Shown: positions 53,578 through 62,851 of the stretch, piece after piece
Layout of the letters: each line of letters begins with the position of its first letter
Numbering within the stretch: the first letter of the stretch is position 1
Assembly: GCA_963808725.1 (NCBI GenBank)
Contig: CAWEGO010000002.1
Span: 1,302,001-1,366,000, forward strand
DNA: 64,000 nucleotides
Origin: JAHFUA01 sp963808725
Lineage (GTDB): Bacteria; Acidobacteriota; Terriglobia; Terriglobales; Acidobacteriaceae
Reading direction: 5' to 3'
Program-made: the position numbers and the translations under genes
Notes under the pieces: generated by a model
What the model saw: the letters and a program-made list of their open reading frames with translations, nothing else
Told to the model about the DNA's origin: nothing
Databases searched by the model: none

Positions 53578-53730
53578 ATGCCACGCGAAATCATTACGTT
53601 GCAGTGCGGGGAGTGCAAGAACCGGAACTACTCGACGACCAAGAACAAGAAGACCACGCCCGACCGGCTGGAGCTCTCGAAGTTCTGTCGCAAGTGCCGG
53701 AAGCACACGCCGCACAAGGAAGTGAAATGA
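53578..53730 (+). CDS. rpmG: 50S ribosomal protein L33
   Basis: A 50-residue protein, MPREIITLQCGECKNRNY to HKEVK, with two zinc pairs (CGEC and CRKC). It follows tuf by 3 bases and precedes tRNA-Trp and secE, the common tuf-rpmG-trnW-secE order. Zinc-binding (C+) form. Confidence 0.96.
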   Translation: MPREIITLQCGECKNRNYSTTKNKKTTPDRLELSKFCRKCRKHTPHKEVK

Positions 53731-53805
53731 ATCGGGTGATCTTGCGATCGGGTCATCGGGTGATTTTTTCGCTGACCCGATCACCCGATCAAGCAATGAC
53801 CCGAT
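53731..53805. repeat. Inverted repeat of ATCGGGTGAT words
   Basis: ATCGGGTGAT and GATCGGGTCATCGGG on the left face GACCCGATCACCCGATC and ATGACCCGAT on the right, around TTTTTTCGCT. The hairpin starts at the rpmG stop; it could end part of the upstream transcription or protect the tRNA-Trp 5' region. Confidence 0.75.
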
Positions 53806-53812
53806 GAGATAC

Positions 53813-53888
53813 AGGGGCGTAAGCTCAACGGTTAAACTGCCGGTCTCCAAAACCGGACTTGGGGGTTCGAATCCCTCCGCCCCTGCCA
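53813..53888 (+). tRNA. tRNA-Trp (anticodon CCA)
   Basis: 76 bases with CCA; acceptor AGGGGCG/CGCCCCT, anticodon loop CTCCAAA, T-arm GGGGTTCGAATCCC(T). Confidence 0.97.
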
Positions 53889-53911
53889 GCAGATGAAAGT
53901 TGGGAACCGAC

Positions 53912-54172
53912 ATGGCGAAGTCAGCAATCACGCAGATCATGGACGCCGATAACATCGGTGGCAAGCTGAAGAGCTGGCCGCTGCGCGTGAAGGCCTTCTA
54001 CAACGACGTGCGTACGGAGATGAAGAAGGTCACCTCGCCGTCGTTCAAGGAGGTCCGCGCCACCACGCTGGTGGTTATCATCACGGTGGCGATTTTCGGT
54101 CTCTATTTCTGGGGCATCGACACCGTGATCAGCAAGGGCGTCAACCAGGTGTTCAAGTATTTCCGGCACTGA
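53912..54172 (+). CDS. secE: Preprotein translocase subunit SecE
   Basis: An 86-residue single-helix SecE from MAKSAITQ. The amphipathic SecE motif VRTEMKKVTSPSFKEV precedes the membrane helix (TLVVIITVAIFGLYFWGI). It clamps SecY in the translocon. 24 bases after tRNA-Trp and 20 before nusG. Confidence 0.94.
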   Translation: MAKSAITQIMDADNIGGKLKSWPLRVKAFYNDVRTEMKKVTSPSFKEVRATTLVVIITVAIFGLYFWGIDTVISKGVNQVFKYFRH

Positions 54173-54192
54173 GCGTGTCTCAGGGCGATTTT

Positions 54193-54888
54193 ATGCAGGA
54201 AGAGCCAAAGAATAACGACGATATGAACGAAGCGCAGGCGCAGCCAGCAGAACCGCCAGTTCCGCCAACGCCTCCGGAGGGTCCGGAGACGGCGGTGGGT
54301 GAGCCGGGGCAACCGGAACGTCCGGCGAACCCGAACATGAAGTGGTACATCGTGCACACCTACTCCGGGTTCGAGCGGAAGGTGAAGGAGTCGCTGGAGT
54401 CGCGCATCCAGGCTTTCGGCCTGGTGGAAAAGATCGGCAAGGTGCTGATCCCCACCGAGCCGGTAACCGAGGTGCGCGGCGGCAAGAAGTACACCAGCGA
54501 GCGCATGTTCTATCCCGGCTACGTTCTGGTGGAGATGGACCTGACCGGCTTCCGCAGCGGAGGCGAGGGCGACCACGTCTGGCACGTGGTGAAGTCCACC
54601 CCGCGGGTGACCGGCTTCGTGGGCACGGCCAACGATCCCACGCCGCTTTCGGAAGATGAAGTCAACCAGATCGTGCATCGCGTCAACGTCGGCAAGGACA
54701 AGCCCAAGCTGCGGGTCAAGTTCGAGAAGAACGAATCGGTGCGCATCACCGAAGGGCCGTTCGCCAGCTTCACCGGCGTGGTGGACGAGGTGAACGAAGA
54801 CCGCGAGACGCTGAAGGTGATGGTGACGATTTTCGGCAGAGCGACTCCGGTTGAATTGGAGTTCGGGCAGGTAGAGAAGGTCGCGTAA
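54193..54888 (+). CDS. nusG: Transcription termination/antitermination factor NusG
   Basis: A 231-residue NusG from MQEEPKNN at 54193. An acidic, Pro-rich tail of about 48 residues precedes the NGN domain (KWYIVHTYSGFERKVKESL, FYPGYVLVEMD); the KOW domain (VRITEGPFASFTGVVDEV) closes it. It binds RNA polymerase and S10 or Rho. The N-terminal tail is longer than in E. coli NusG (181 residues). Followed after 2 bases by the retropepsin-like gene. Confidence 0.95.
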   Translation: MQEEPKNNDDMNEAQAQPAEPPVPPTPPEGPETAVGEPGQPERPANPNMKWYIVHTYSGFERKVKESLESRIQAFGLVEKIGKVLIPTEPVTEVRGGKKYTSERMFYPGYVLVEMDLTGFRSGGEGDHVWHVVKSTPRVTGFVGTANDPTPLSEDEVNQIVHRVNVGKDKPKLRVKFEKNESVRITEGPFASFTGVVDEVNEDRETLKVMVTIFGRATPVELEFGQVEKVA

Positions 54889-54890
54889 GG

Positions 54891-55277
54891 ATGGGAACCT
54901 TTACCACGAAGCTGAAGGTGTGGAACCCGGCAGATCCGTCGCGTACGGCAGAGGTTGAGGTCTGGGTCGATACCGGTGCGGCATATAGTTGGATTAGTCG
55001 TGCTCGATTGGAGCCGCTGGCGGTGCAGACCGTGCGAACCCTGCGGTTCCGGACCATTGAGGGACGGACACTTGAGCGCGAGTTCGCCGCCGTGTTTGTC
55101 TCCACGGACGGCTACGTGGGAGGCGACAATGTGGTACTCGGGGAACCGGAAGAGCTTGAGGTTATTGGCGCCCACACTCTGGAATCACTCGGTCTCACGG
55201 TCGATCCAGTGCAGAAGAAGCTCGTTCCCATCGTGATCGCGTTGGCGCTAGCAGTGACAGGTGAGGACAATGGCTAA
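54891..55277 (+). CDS. Retropepsin-like clan AA aspartic protease in the nusG-rplK gap
   Basis: A 128-residue protein starting 2 bases after nusG and overlapping the rplK start by 8. VWVDTGAAYSWISRA contains the D-T-G-A motif (D27), as in single-domain clan AA proteases that act as dimers; VVLGEPEELEVIGAHTLESLG matches the later hydrophobic strand and flap-like part. No signal or membrane segment, so cytosolic. Its insertion between two usually adjacent genes is notable; activity untested. Confidence 0.75.
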   Translation: MGTFTTKLKVWNPADPSRTAEVEVWVDTGAAYSWISRARLEPLAVQTVRTLRFRTIEGRTLEREFAAVFVSTDGYVGGDNVVLGEPEELEVIGAHTLESLGLTVDPVQKKLVPIVIALALAVTGEDNG

Positions 55278-55701
55278 GAAAGCTACAGGTAGCGTGAAGC
55301 TGCAGATTCCGGCAGGCAAGGCCACACCGGCGCCGCCCATCGGGCCGGCGCTGGGGCAGGCGCAGGTTAACATCATGGAATTCTGCAAGCAGTTCAACGC
55401 CAAGACCAGCGCCAAGGAACTGGACGGGCTGATCATTCCGGTGGTGGTAACGGTCTATAGCGACCGCACGTTCACCTTTATCACCAAGACGCCGCCGGCC
55501 TCGGTGCTCCTGAAGCGCGCCGCCGGCATCGCCAAGGGCTCGGGCACGCCCAACAAGGACAAGGTCGGCAGAGTCACCGAAAAGCAGGTGCAGGACATTG
55601 CGCGGCAGAAGATGCCAGACCTGAACGCGGCTTCGATCGATGCAGCGGTCAAGAGCGTGAAAGGGACGGCGCGGTCGATGGGCATTGACATCGTCGCATA
55701 G
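55270..55701 (+). CDS. rplK: 50S ribosomal protein L11
   Basis: A 143-residue L11 (GSVKLQIPAGKATPAPP, GPALGQAQVNIMEFCKQFN). It binds the 23S GTPase-associated region with L10-L12. The start at 55270 is inside the protease gene end, indicating coupling. Confidence 0.97.
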   Translation: MAKKATGSVKLQIPAGKATPAPPIGPALGQAQVNIMEFCKQFNAKTSAKELDGLIIPVVVTVYSDRTFTFITKTPPASVLLKRAAGIAKGSGTPNKDKVGRVTEKQVQDIARQKMPDLNAASIDAAVKSVKGTARSMGIDIVA

Positions 55702-55710
55702 CGACGGCGT

Positions 55711-55772
55711 ATTTGTGATTGGTGATTTGCGGTTGAACCGCAATCACAAATCGCAAATCAGGAATCACAAAT
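55711..55772. repeat. Inverted repeat between rplK and rplA
   Basis: ATTTGTGATTGGTGATTTGC faces complements in TGCGGTTGAACCGCA-centred order, ending in AATCACAAAT. It separates two normally adjacent ribosomal genes. Confidence 0.7.
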
Positions 55773-55832
55773 TTGTCGCTGAAACCACGGCGCTCGGGTT
55801 CACGAGCCGCGGTGGGAGACGAGGAAAACGAA

Positions 55833-56543
55833 ATGACCACCAAAGCAGGCAAGAACATCACCAAGGCGAGGGCGGCAGTTGAGAAGCGGACGTATCCGCT
55901 GAACGAAGCCGTGCCCCTGCTGCAGAAGGTGAAGTACGCGAAGTTTGACGAGACGGTGGAGTTGACGCTGCGGCTGGGCGTCGATCCCAAGCACGCCGAC
56001 CAGATGGTGCGCGGCACCGTGGTGCTGCCGAACGGGCTGGGCAAATCCAAGCGCGTGCTGGTGATCGCCTCCGGCGAAAAGACCAAAGAAGCCGAGCAGG
56101 CCGGCGCCGATTTCGTCGGCGGCGAGGAGATGGTGGAGAAGATCCAGAAGGAGAACTGGATCGACTATGACGCGGTGGTCGCCACCCCCGACATGATGAA
56201 AGCAGTCGGACGGCTGGGTAAAGTTCTCGGTCCGCGCGGGTTGATGCCCAATCCCAAGACGGGGACGGTCACCTTCGACGTGGCGCGCGCGGTGCAGGAA
56301 GTCAAGGCGGGCAAAGTGGAGTTCCGCACCGACAAGACCGCGCTGGTGCATGTGCCGGTGGGCAAGATCAGTTTCGCCCCGGAAAAGCTGGTGGAGAATG
56401 CGACCACGGTGATCTCGAGCGTGGTGAAGGCGAAGCCGGCGGCTGCCAAGGGAAAGTACATCAAGGGCGTGACGCTGTCCTCGACCATGGGGCCGGGAAT
56501 CTCGCTGGATACGACGGCGATTGAGGCGGCGTCAAAGGCGTAA
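55833..56543 (+). CDS. rplA: 50S ribosomal protein L1
   Basis: A 236-residue L1 (KYAKFDETVELTLRLGVDPK, LGPRGLMPNPKTGTV, GKVEFRTDKTALVHVPVGK). It binds the L1 stalk of 23S rRNA and in other bacteria represses its own operon. Start preceded by GAGGA. Confidence 0.97.
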   Translation: MTTKAGKNITKARAAVEKRTYPLNEAVPLLQKVKYAKFDETVELTLRLGVDPKHADQMVRGTVVLPNGLGKSKRVLVIASGEKTKEAEQAGADFVGGEEMVEKIQKENWIDYDAVVATPDMMKAVGRLGKVLGPRGLMPNPKTGTVTFDVARAVQEVKAGKVEFRTDKTALVHVPVGKISFAPEKLVENATTVISSVVKAKPAAAKGKYIKGVTLSSTMGPGISLDTTAIEAASKA

Positions 56544-56671
56544 TAGAGAAGCGCGCCAGGCGCGCGATTTAGGCGCCGCAAAGAACGCGGCGCATCGCGC
56601 GGCGCGCCCAGGTCCTTCGGCGGCAAAAGCAGCCGCCTCAGGATGACAAATTAGATTATCGAGGATCCGAG

Positions 56672-57283
56672 ATGGCCGTTACCAAGGCAAAGAAAAGCCA
56701 GTTGATCGAGAAGCTGAGCTCTGACCTGAAGCAGGCGAACAACGTGATCGTCGGCAGCTTCCAGAAGCTAAAGGTGTCGCAGGATTTCGAGCTGCGCAAG
56801 ACGGTGCGCGGCGCCGGCGCCAAGTACCGGGTGGTGAAGAACACGCTGGCGGAGCGCGCCGCCAAGGGCACGCCGGCGGAGCAGGTGCTGAAGGACCTCG
56901 CCGGGGTGACCTCGATCGCCATCACCGCGGGCGACCCGGTGGCGCTGGCCAAGGCGCTGGCGAAATACGCCAAGGACAATCCGGAGTTCACCTTCAAGGC
57001 GGGCGTGGTCGAGGGCCGCGTGATCTCCATCAAGGAGATCCAGGCGCTGGCCACCATGCCGTCGAAGGAAGAGATTTACAGCAAGCTGCTCTTCCTCATC
57101 AATGCTCCGGCGCAGCGGCTGGTCACGGCGATGAACGCGGTAGGACGCAATCTGGCAGTGGTCGTAGATCAGGCAGTGAAGGAAAAGAAGTTCAAGGAGT
57201 CGGCGGAAGCTGCTTCGGGATCGCCGGAATCGCCGCAACCGCCGGAATCGCCGGAATCGGTCGCAGGCTCCGAGGTTCACTAG
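56672..57283 (+). CDS. rplJ: 50S ribosomal protein L10
   Basis: A 203-residue L10 (KAKKSQLIEKLSSDL, GAKYRVVKNTLAERA, then IYSKLLFLINAPAQRL). The last 30 residues are a Ser/Pro/Glu repeat (SPESPQPPESPES) beyond the usual end, which is where L12 helices normally attach. The 128-bp leader (56544-56671) has GGCGCG and GGCGGC palindromes and could hold L10 autoregulation. Confidence 0.95.
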   Translation: MAVTKAKKSQLIEKLSSDLKQANNVIVGSFQKLKVSQDFELRKTVRGAGAKYRVVKNTLAERAAKGTPAEQVLKDLAGVTSIAITAGDPVALAKALAKYAKDNPEFTFKAGVVEGRVISIKEIQALATMPSKEEIYSKLLFLINAPAQRLVTAMNAVGRNLAVVVDQAVKEKKFKESAEAASGSPESPQPPESPESVAGSEVH

Positions 57284-57304
57284 CGCCGTAGGCGCGAGAT
57301 AGGT

Positions 57305-57378
57305 TAGCCCAGCACGGAAGCGCTGGGTAGGAATGGATTAGAAAGCTGGAGTCCCGTAGGGACGGCACAAAATTTAGC
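57305..57378. repeat. Palindromic repeat between rplJ and rplL
   Basis: AGCCCAGCACGGAAGCGCTGGG, then GAGTCCCGTAGGGACGGCACA. It is a shorter relative of the block at 40269-40473, with the same order of words. Confidence 0.7.
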
Positions 57379-57523
57379 CGAGATGCGCGTGCGGTATCCC
57401 GGCAGCAGGTTCGTTGTCAGTTGTCACGGGTTGCGCTCCTGAAGTCTGGCAGGGTGCCGCACTGGAAACGTGGCAAACCGATGACGGTCAGCACAACTGA
57501 TAACTACGAGTGGAGAACACACA

Positions 57524-57907
57524 ATGGCGGATCTGCAGCAGTTGGAAGAACAAATCGTAGGCTTGTCGCTGCTTGACGCGGCGGAACTGGTCAAGAAACT
57601 GGAATCGCGGCTGGGCGTCTCGGCGGCGGCAGCGGCGCCGGTGATGGTCGCCGGCGGCGGCGCGGCGGCCACGGGTGCAGCCCCGGCCGAGGAGAAGACC
57701 GAGTTTGCCGTGATCCTCAAGGAGGTCGGCGCCAACAAGATCAACGTGATCAAGGCCGTCCGCGAGGTCACCAGCCTGGGCCTGAAGGAAGCCAAGGATC
57801 TGGTGGATGGAGCGCCCAAAGCCATCAAGGAAGGCGTCTCCAAGGACGAGGCCGAGACCATCAGGAAGAAATTTACGGATGCCGGAGCCACTGTCGAAGT
57901 GAAATAA
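57524..57907 (+). CDS. rplL: 50S ribosomal protein L7/L12
   Basis: A 127-residue L12: N-terminal dimer domain (LEEQIVGLSLLDAAELVKKL), Ala/Gly hinge and C-terminal factor-binding domain (KTEFAVILKEVGANKINVIK, GLKEAKDLVDGAPK). It recruits translation factors. Confidence 0.97.
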   Translation: MADLQQLEEQIVGLSLLDAAELVKKLESRLGVSAAAAAPVMVAGGGAAATGAAPAEEKTEFAVILKEVGANKINVIKAVREVTSLGLKEAKDLVDGAPKAIKEGVSKDEAETIRKKFTDAGATVEVK

Positions 57908-58214
57908 CGGCGGTTTCAGGCGAATCCCGGAGGCGTTTGGAAGCATCTAAATTGGACTGCTTCCTCTACCTCCTAAAGCGCGCCGGGCGAATGCCACGGC
58001 GCAGGAAGCTCAGCCGAGCGCCCTGATGGGGGCGCAAGGCCATACATAACTGGCGCGGGTAAACACAAATCAGGAGTCATCAAGCGCCGTCTCTGGCGCT
58101 CGCGGGGAGTCACGTCCCTGCGGGCGCGCAGTGTCTTTTTAGGGATCTTTTGCGCGTGGGCCGCCTTCGCGGCCGCGCCGCCGGCAAGATGCCGGCGCTA
58201 CTGAGGAGCTGTTC
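57908..58214. other. rplL-rpoB intergenic region
   Basis: No gene. It holds CTGCGGGCGCGCAG followed by TGTCTTTTT (about 58119-58139), a possible partial terminator/attenuator before rpoB, and GCCGGCAAGATGCCGGC near 58180, a dispersed palindrome. GGAGCTG precedes the rpoB start. Confidence 0.5.
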
Positions 58215-61200
58215 ATGGCGATGAAGAATCACGCTTCCCGTAACCGACTCGATTTCTCCAAGATTCCGGCGACCATCCAGATTCCCAACCTGATCGAGGT
58301 GCAGAAGCGCTCCTACGACCGCTTCCTGCAGATGGACATGCTGCCTAGCGAACGCGACGACGCCGGCCTGCAGTCGGTGTTCCAGTCCGTGTTCCCCATC
58401 TCGGACTTCCGCAACCTGTCGCAGTTGGAATTCGTTGACTACGCCATCGGGAACTGGGAGTGCAAGTGCGGCCACCTGAAGGGCCTGCACCACCTGCGGA
58501 CCACCTGCCGCAATTGCGGCGCCACGGTCATTACCGACCCGTTCCACCCCGGTGAAGTGCTGTGCTCCAAGTGCGGCACCTTCAACGCCAATACCCCTGA
58601 CTTCTGCAACAAGTGCGGCGACCCGGTGGGGCTGCAACTCAAGTACGACGTGACCGAGTGCGAAGAGCGCGGCATGACCTACTCCGCGCCGCTCAAGGTC
58701 ACCATCCGCCTCACCATTTTCGAGAAGGACCCGGAGACCGGCAACAAGTCCATCCGCGACATCAAGGAGCAGGAAGTCTTCTTCGGCGACATTCCGCTGA
58801 TGACGCAGAACGGCACCTTCATCATCAACGGCACCGAACGCGTGATCGTTAGCCAGTTGCACCGCTCGCCGGGCGTGTTTTTCGAGACCGCCAACCAGCG
58901 CACCTACTTCCTGGGCAAGATCATTCCCTATCGCGGGTCCTGGGTGGAGTTCGAGTACGACCAGAAGAACGTCCTCTACGTGCGCATTGACCGCAAGCGC
59001 AAGTTCCTGGGAACGATCTTCCTGCGCGCCCTCGGCCTGCGCTCCGACGAGGACATCCTGCGGACGTTCTACACCGTGGACAAGATCGCGGTAAAGGACA
59101 AGAAGCTCTACTGGACGCTGGAGCCCGGGATCGACCGCCCCACCAGCCTGGCCGGGATGAAGCTCTCGCACCGCGTGGTGGGCCGCGGCGGCGAGGAAAT
59201 CGCGCACTCGGGGCGGAAGATTACGCCGGCAATCCTGAAGGAAATCCAGAAAGCCAAGGTCACCGAGATCGAGATCGACACCACCGACCTGGAAGGCGCT
59301 TTCACCGCTGCCGATGTGGTGGACACCAACACCGGCGAGGTGTTGCTCGAGGCCAACGCCGAGGTCACGGCCGACAAAGTGGCTAAGCTGATTGACGCCG
59401 GCATCACCGAGTTGCACCTGTTCTTCCCCGAGCGTGACGACGTGGGGGTGGTCATTAGCGCGACGCTGCGCCGCGACTCGGTCAAAACGCCGCAGGAAGC
59501 GCTGATCGAGATCTACCGCAAGCTGCGTCCCGGCGACCCGCCGACGCTGGACACCGCTACCTCGCTGTTCCATGGCATGTTCTTCGACGCCCGCAAGTAC
59601 GACTTCTCCAAAGTGGGGCGGCTGAAGTTCAACATCAAGCTGTACGAGCGAGCGGACGCCACCAGCCTCGACAATCGCACGCTGGAGCCCGAAGACTTCT
59701 ACGCCACCATCCGCTATCTGCTGAAGCTGCGCAAAAGCATCGGGAGCGTGGACGACATCGACCACCTGGGCAACCGGCGGGTGCGTGCCGTCGGCGAGTT
59801 GCTGGAGAACCAGTTCCGCATCGGCCTGGTCCGCATGGAGCGCGCCATCAAGGAAAAGATGAGCGTGTACCAGGAAATGAGCACGGCCATGCCGCACGAC
59901 CTGGTGAATGCCAAGCCGGTGATGGCGGCCATTCGCGAGTTCTTCGGATCGTCGCAGCTTTCCCAGTTCATGGACCAGACCAACCCGCTCTCGGAAATCA
60001 CCCACAAGCGGCGCCTCTCGGCCCTGGGGCCGGGCGGATTGAGCCGCGAGCGCGCCGGGTTCGAGGTCCGCGACGTTCACCCGACGCACTACGGGCGCAT
60101 CTGTCCCATCGAGACGCCGGAAGGCCCGAACATCGGCCTGATCTCCAGCCTCTCCTGCTACGCGCGCATCAACGACTACGGCTTCATCGAGTCGCCTTAC
60201 CGCCGCGTCAAGGCCGGACGGGTGCAGGAGTACGTTCAGGTGGTGAACGCGGGAGATAGCGATCACCGCGTGGGCGACCACCTCGAGGAGCATGAAGCCG
60301 AGAAGCTCAATGCCGAGCTGAAAGAGCGCAAGCGCCGGCAGATCGACTTCGAGCCTTACTCGTTTTACCTCTCGGCCTGGGAGGAGGACCGGCACGTCAT
60401 CGCGCAGGCCAACGTCGAGCTCGATGACAAAGGCCGGATCACCGCCGAGCTGGTGAACGCCCGCAAGGCCGGCAACTTCGTGCTGGTGAGCCGCGACGAG
60501 GTGGACTACATCGACGTGAGCCCCAAGCAACTCGTGTCGGTGGCAGCATCGCTGGTGCCGTTCCTCGAGCACGACGATGCCAACCGCGCCCTGATGGGCG
60601 CCAACATGCAACGCCAGTCCGTTCCGCTGCTGCGGGCGGAAGCGCCGCTGGTAGGAACTGGGATGGAAGGCGTGACTGCGCGCGATTCGGGGGCGGTGGT
60701 GCTGGCGCGCCGCTCCGGCATCATCGACTCGGTGGATTCCGAGCGCGTGATCGTTCGCGTGGAGGGCGAACACCATCCCGGCCAGCTCTCGCGCGAGGTC
60801 GGTTCGGACATCTATCAGCTCATCAAGTTCAAGCGCTCCAACCAGAACACCTGCATCAACCAGAAGCCCATCGTGAAGAAGGGCGACCGGGTGGCCAAGG
60901 GACAAGTGATCGCCGATGGTCCCTGCACCGATTTCGGCGAGCTGGCGCTAGGCCGCAATGTGCTGGTCGCCTTCATGCCCTGGCGCGGCTACAACTTCGA
61001 AGACGCCATCCTGGTCTCCGAACGACTGGTGAAGGAGGATTACTACACCTCTATCCACATCGAGGAGTTCGAGATCGAAGCGCGCGACACCAAGCTCGGC
61101 CCGGAGGAAATCACGCGTGATATCCCCAACGTGAGCGAATCGGCGCTGCGCGACCTGGACGAGAGCGGCGTCATCCGCATCGGGGCCACGGTCAAGGCAG

Positions 61201-62687
61201 GCGACATCCTGGTGGGCAAGGTAACGCCCAAGGGCGAAACCCAGCTCACGCCGGAAGAGAAGCTGCTGCGCGCCATCTTCGGCGAAAAAGCCGGCGACGT
61301 GCGCGACGCCTCCCTCACCTGCCCGCCGGGCATCGAGGGCACCATCGTGGACGTGAAGATCTTCTCCCGCAAAGGCCAGGAGAAGGATGAACGCGCCAAG
61401 TCGATCGAAGGCATGCAGATCGAGAAGCTGGAGAAGAACCTTGCGGACGAGATCCGCATTCTGACCGACGAACGGCTGAAGCGCCTGGAGGCCATCCTGG
61501 GTGCCAAGGAAGTGCAGGCCGACCTGCACGACGAGCGCACCAACAAGCGGCTGCTCACCAAGGGCACCATCCTCGACCGCGAAACCATCGAGCGCATTTC
61601 GACCCGCAACCTCAAGCGCATCAAGTACGCCGATAAAGACCCGCGGGTGAACGAGCAGATCGACGAGATCGAAGAGATGACCTCGCGGCAGATCGACGTG
61701 CTGCGCAAGATCGTCAACGAAAAGATCGGCAAGCTGCAGAAAGGCGATGAGCTGCCGCCGGGCGTCATCAAGCTGGTGAAGGTATACATCGCCATGAAGC
61801 GCAAGCTGAGCGTGGGCGACAAGATGGCCGGCCGCCACGGCAACAAGGGCGTGATCGCCCGCATCCTGCCGGATGAGGACATGCCTTACCTCGCCGACGG
61901 GACGGCCGTGGAGATCGTGCTCAACCCCCTGGGCGTGCCCAGCCGCATGAACGTGGGCCAGATCCTGGAGACACACCTGGGCTGGGCCGGCCACGAGCTC
62001 AGCAAGCGCATCGGCGAACTGATGAAGAACAACTCCAAGCCGGAGATGGTGCGGCGCGAGCTGAAGGCCATCTTCAAGGACACGCCGTTCGTGGACCAGG
62101 TCACTGGGCTCGACGACGAGACCCTGGAAGCCGTCGCGCAGGGCATGGATCGCGGCGTGTACTTCGCCTCGCCGGTGTTCGACGGCGCTCACGAAGCCGA
62201 GATCAAGAGCCTGCTGCACGAGTCGGGCCTGCCGACATCGGGCAAGACCGATCTCTACGATGGCATGACCGGCGACAAGTTCGAACAGCCGGTCACCGTC
62301 GGCTACATCTACATGCTGAAGCTTTCGCACCTGGTGGACGACAAGATTCACGCGCGTTCCATCGGGCCGTATTCGCTCATCACTCAGCAGCCGCTGGGAG
62401 GTAAGGCACAGTTCGGCGGACAGCGCTTCGGCGAGATGGAGGTCTGGGCGCTGGAAGCTTACGGCGCCGCTTACATCCTGCAGGAACTGCTCACCGCCAA
62501 GTCCGACGACGTTTATGGACGCACCAAGATTTACGAGGCCATCGTCAAGGGCGAAGCGGCGATTGAGCCGGGAGTGCCGGAGTCGTTCAACGTGCTGATC
62601 CGCGAGTTGCAGTCGCTCTGCCTGGACGTGGAGCTGATTAAGGTGGCGGAGCGCAAGACGCTGGTAGCGCCTGCGGCGGCGGATTGA
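58215..62687 (+). CDS. rpoB: DNA-directed RNA polymerase subunit beta
   Basis: A 1490-residue beta subunit. After residue 80 an insert with eight cysteines (C83, C85, C98, C101, C117, C120, C131, C134) forms two likely zinc ribbons before the normal ECEERGMTYSAPLKV. The rifampicin region (SQFMDQTNPLSEITHKRRLS, then ALGPGGLSRERAG) is wild type. GDKMAGRHGNKGVI near the C-terminus is intact. About 150 residues longer than E. coli beta, partly from this insert. Confidence 0.98.
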   Translation: MAMKNHASRNRLDFSKIPATIQIPNLIEVQKRSYDRFLQMDMLPSERDDAGLQSVFQSVFPISDFRNLSQLEFVDYAIGNWECKCGHLKGLHHLRTTCRNCGATVITDPFHPGEVLCSKCGTFNANTPDFCNKCGDPVGLQLKYDVTECEERGMTYSAPLKVTIRLTIFEKDPETGNKSIRDIKEQEVFFGDIPLMTQNGTFIINGTERVIVSQLHRSPGVFFETANQRTYFLGKIIPYRGSWVEFEYDQKNVLYVRIDRKRKFLGTIFLRALGLRSDEDILRTFYTVDKIAVKDKKLYWTLEPGIDRPTSLAGMKLSHRVVGRGGEEIAHSGRKITPAILKEIQKAKVTEIEIDTTDLEGAFTAADVVDTNTGEVLLEANAEVTADKVAKLIDAGITELHLFFPERDDVGVVISATLRRDSVKTPQEALIEIYRKLRPGDPPTLDTATSLFHGMFFDARKYDFSKVGRLKFNIKLYERADATSLDNRTLEPEDFYATIRYLLKLRKSIGSVDDIDHLGNRRVRAVGELLENQFRIGLVRMERAIKEKMSVYQEMSTAMPHDLVNAKPVMAAIREFFGSSQLSQFMDQTNPLSEITHKRRLSALGPGGLSRERAGFEVRDVHPTHYGRICPIETPEGPNIGLISSLSCYARINDYGFIESPYRRVKAGRVQEYVQVVNAGDSDHRVGDHLEEHEAEKLNAELKERKRRQIDFEPYSFYLSAWEEDRHVIAQANVELDDKGRITAELVNARKAGNFVLVSRDEVDYIDVSPKQLVSVAASLVPFLEHDDANRALMGANMQRQSVPLLRAEAPLVGTGMEGVTARDSGAVVLARRSGIIDSVDSERVIVRVEGEHHPGQLSREVGSDIYQLIKFKRSNQNTCINQKPIVKKGDRVAKGQVIADGPCTDFGELALGRNVLVAFMPWRGYNFEDAILVSERLVKEDYYTSIHIEEFEIEARDTKLGPEEITRDIPNVSESALRDLDESGVIRIGATVKAGDILVGKVTPKGETQLTPEEKLLRAIFGEKAGDVRDASLTCPPGIEGTIVDVKIFSRKGQEKDERAKSIEGMQIEKLEKNLADEIRILTDERLKRLEAILGAKEVQADLHDERTNKRLLTKGTILDRETIERISTRNLKRIKYADKDPRVNEQIDEIEEMTSRQIDVLRKIVNEKIGKLQKGDELPPGVIKLVKVYIAMKRKLSVGDKMAGRHGNKGVIARILPDEDMPYLADGTAVEIVLNPLGVPSRMNVGQILETHLGWAGHELSKRIGELMKNNSKPEMVRRELKAIFKDTPFVDQVTGLDDETLEAVAQGMDRGVYFASPVFDGAHEAEIKSLLHESGLPTSGKTDLYDGMTGDKFEQPVTVGYIYMLKLSHLVDDKIHARSIGPYSLITQQPLGGKAQFGGQRFGEMEVWALEAYGAAYILQELLTAKSDDVYGRTKIYEAIVKGEAAIEPGVPESFNVLIRELQSLCLDVELIKVAERKTLVAPAAAD

Positions 62688-62692
62688 GAAAG

Positions 62693-62829
62693 TGGTCGGT
62701 GACCAGTGGCTGGTGCTCAGTTGAACCGCCGCGGTCACCAGGAATTTTAGTGATTGCCTCCGGCGGGAAGCCCTGAGCTGCCGGGTGGAATTCATAACTG
62801 GCCACTGGCAACTGACCACTGGCCACTGT
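62693..62829. repeat. Intergenic repeat between rpoB and rpoC
   Basis: GGTCGGTGACCAGTGGCTGG near the left end and CTGGCCACTGGCAACTGACC, ACTGGCCACTG near the right are made of the same CCAGTGGC/GGCCACTGG words in opposite directions. Confidence 0.65.
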
Positions 62830-62851
62830 TGCAGAGCAAACGGAGGACACC

